A stretch of DNA of 7,267 nucleotides, taken from positions 1-7,267 of the forward strand of contig JAYNHP010000069.1 of NCBI GenBank assembly GCA_038108155.1, given 5' to 3'. Below the pieces are notes generated by a model that was not told where the DNA came from, did not search any database, and saw nothing but the letters and a program-made list of their open reading frames with translations. This document shows positions 7,106-7,267 of this stretch, one piece after another (the first letter of the stretch is position 1; each line of letters opens with the position of its first letter). A program made the position numbers and the translations under genes. Source of the DNA: MED-G20 sp038108155 (GTDB lineage: Bacteria > Bacteroidota > Bacteroidia > Flavobacteriales_D > Parvicellaceae).

Positions 7106-7267
7106 ATGAAAAAAAAGAATATAGGATATAGAAAGAAAAAGAAAATATTAGATGATGTTTTTTCTTTTTTAAATTCAAATTCTAATCATAAATTTAATTA
7201 TAAACAAATAAGTAAAAAACTTAATTTTAAGATTGCTGAAGAAATATCTATTGTTATAGCAGTATTA
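7106..7267 (+). CDS. rnr: Probable ribonuclease R N-terminus, 3'-partial
   Basis: An open frame of 54 codons runs from ATG 7106 off the right edge without a stop. The start is very basic (MKKKNIGYRKKKK). A short helix follows (ILDDVFSFLNSN), then a winged-helix-like stretch FNYKQISKKLNF leading into a further helix. I recognise this as the N-terminal helix-turn-helix region of Bacteroidota RNase R, a 3'-to-5' processive exoribonuclease involved in rRNA and mRNA turnover. As I recall, those proteins open with a Lys-rich tail and an FNYKQIAxKL motif. The catalytic RNB domain lies outside the window, so this is a family call from one short region. The gene is divergent from rpiB, a neighbourhood I recall from flavobacteria. 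AAAAGG directly abuts the ATG, too close to act as a normal Shine-Dalgarno site. Confidence 0.68.
   Translation, partial: MKKKNIGYRKKKKILDDVFSFLNSNSNHKFNYKQISKKLNFKIAEEISIVIAVL

Noticed and set aside
6901..7212. TAAACAAATAA repeated at 6904, 6994 and 7201, with 13-14 base matches between pairs
   Set aside because: A rough estimate for sequence with this composition gives several repeated 11-mers by chance in 400 bp, spacing is irregular (90 and 207 bp), and the third copy codes for part of the RNase R-like protein.
1..7267. Novel defence, toxin-antitoxin, mobile or CRISPR system
   Set aside because: All genes have recognisable housekeeping or envelope families. No direct-repeat arrays, transposase, integrase, terminal repeats or small paired genes were seen.

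Overview
The window looks like chromosomal DNA from an AT-rich member of the Bacteroidota, most likely a free-living marine-type flavobacterium. Three things point there. The first is gene content and order: a subtilase with the DVNGWNFLG motif and a long helical insert, an M1 metallopeptidase, rnpA and an S41 C-terminal-processing protease in a row. The second is signal peptides ending in -FGQ and -FSQ. The third is a TAnnTTTG promoter element and the absence of Shine-Dalgarno sequences at most starts. The family assignments are read from motifs in the translations; the taxonomic placement is inference.

Layout. Positions 2-5822 hold five co-directional + strand genes that are nearly fused: an S8 subtilisin-like protease (5' end outside the window), an M1 zinc aminopeptidase-like protein, rnpA (RNase P protein), an S41 protease and a tandem OmpA-domain protein. 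Spacings are 6 bp, an 8 bp overlap, 7 bp and 17 bp, so this is very probably one transcription unit. Convergent to it, on the minus strand, are rpiB (6267-6701) followed by elaA (5819-6262), 4 bp apart. The two transcription units meet tail to tail, with stop codons overlapping inside a perfect 20-bp AT-only palindrome (5811-5830). A roughly 400 bp intergenic region (6702-7105) at about 9 % G+C separates rpiB from a divergent + strand gene. That gene's first 54 codons (7106-7267) look like the start of rnr (RNase R).

Function. The left operon is mainly cell-envelope proteins: three secreted or periplasmic peptidases and a probably peptidoglycan-associated OmpA-like protein. A core RNA-processing gene, rnpA, is embedded among them and translationally overlaps the M1 gene. 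The right part is housekeeping: the pentose-phosphate isomerase RpiB, the GNAT acetyltransferase ElaA and probably the exoribonuclease RNase R.

I found no mobile element, CRISPR array, tRNA or rRNA, and no defence or otherwise novel multigene system. The points most worth a second look are the tandem OmpA protein whose second domain has Cys-Cys in place of the peptidoglycan-binding Asp, the very short N-terminus of RnpA, the palindrome shared by two gene ends, and the strong drop in G+C from left to right.
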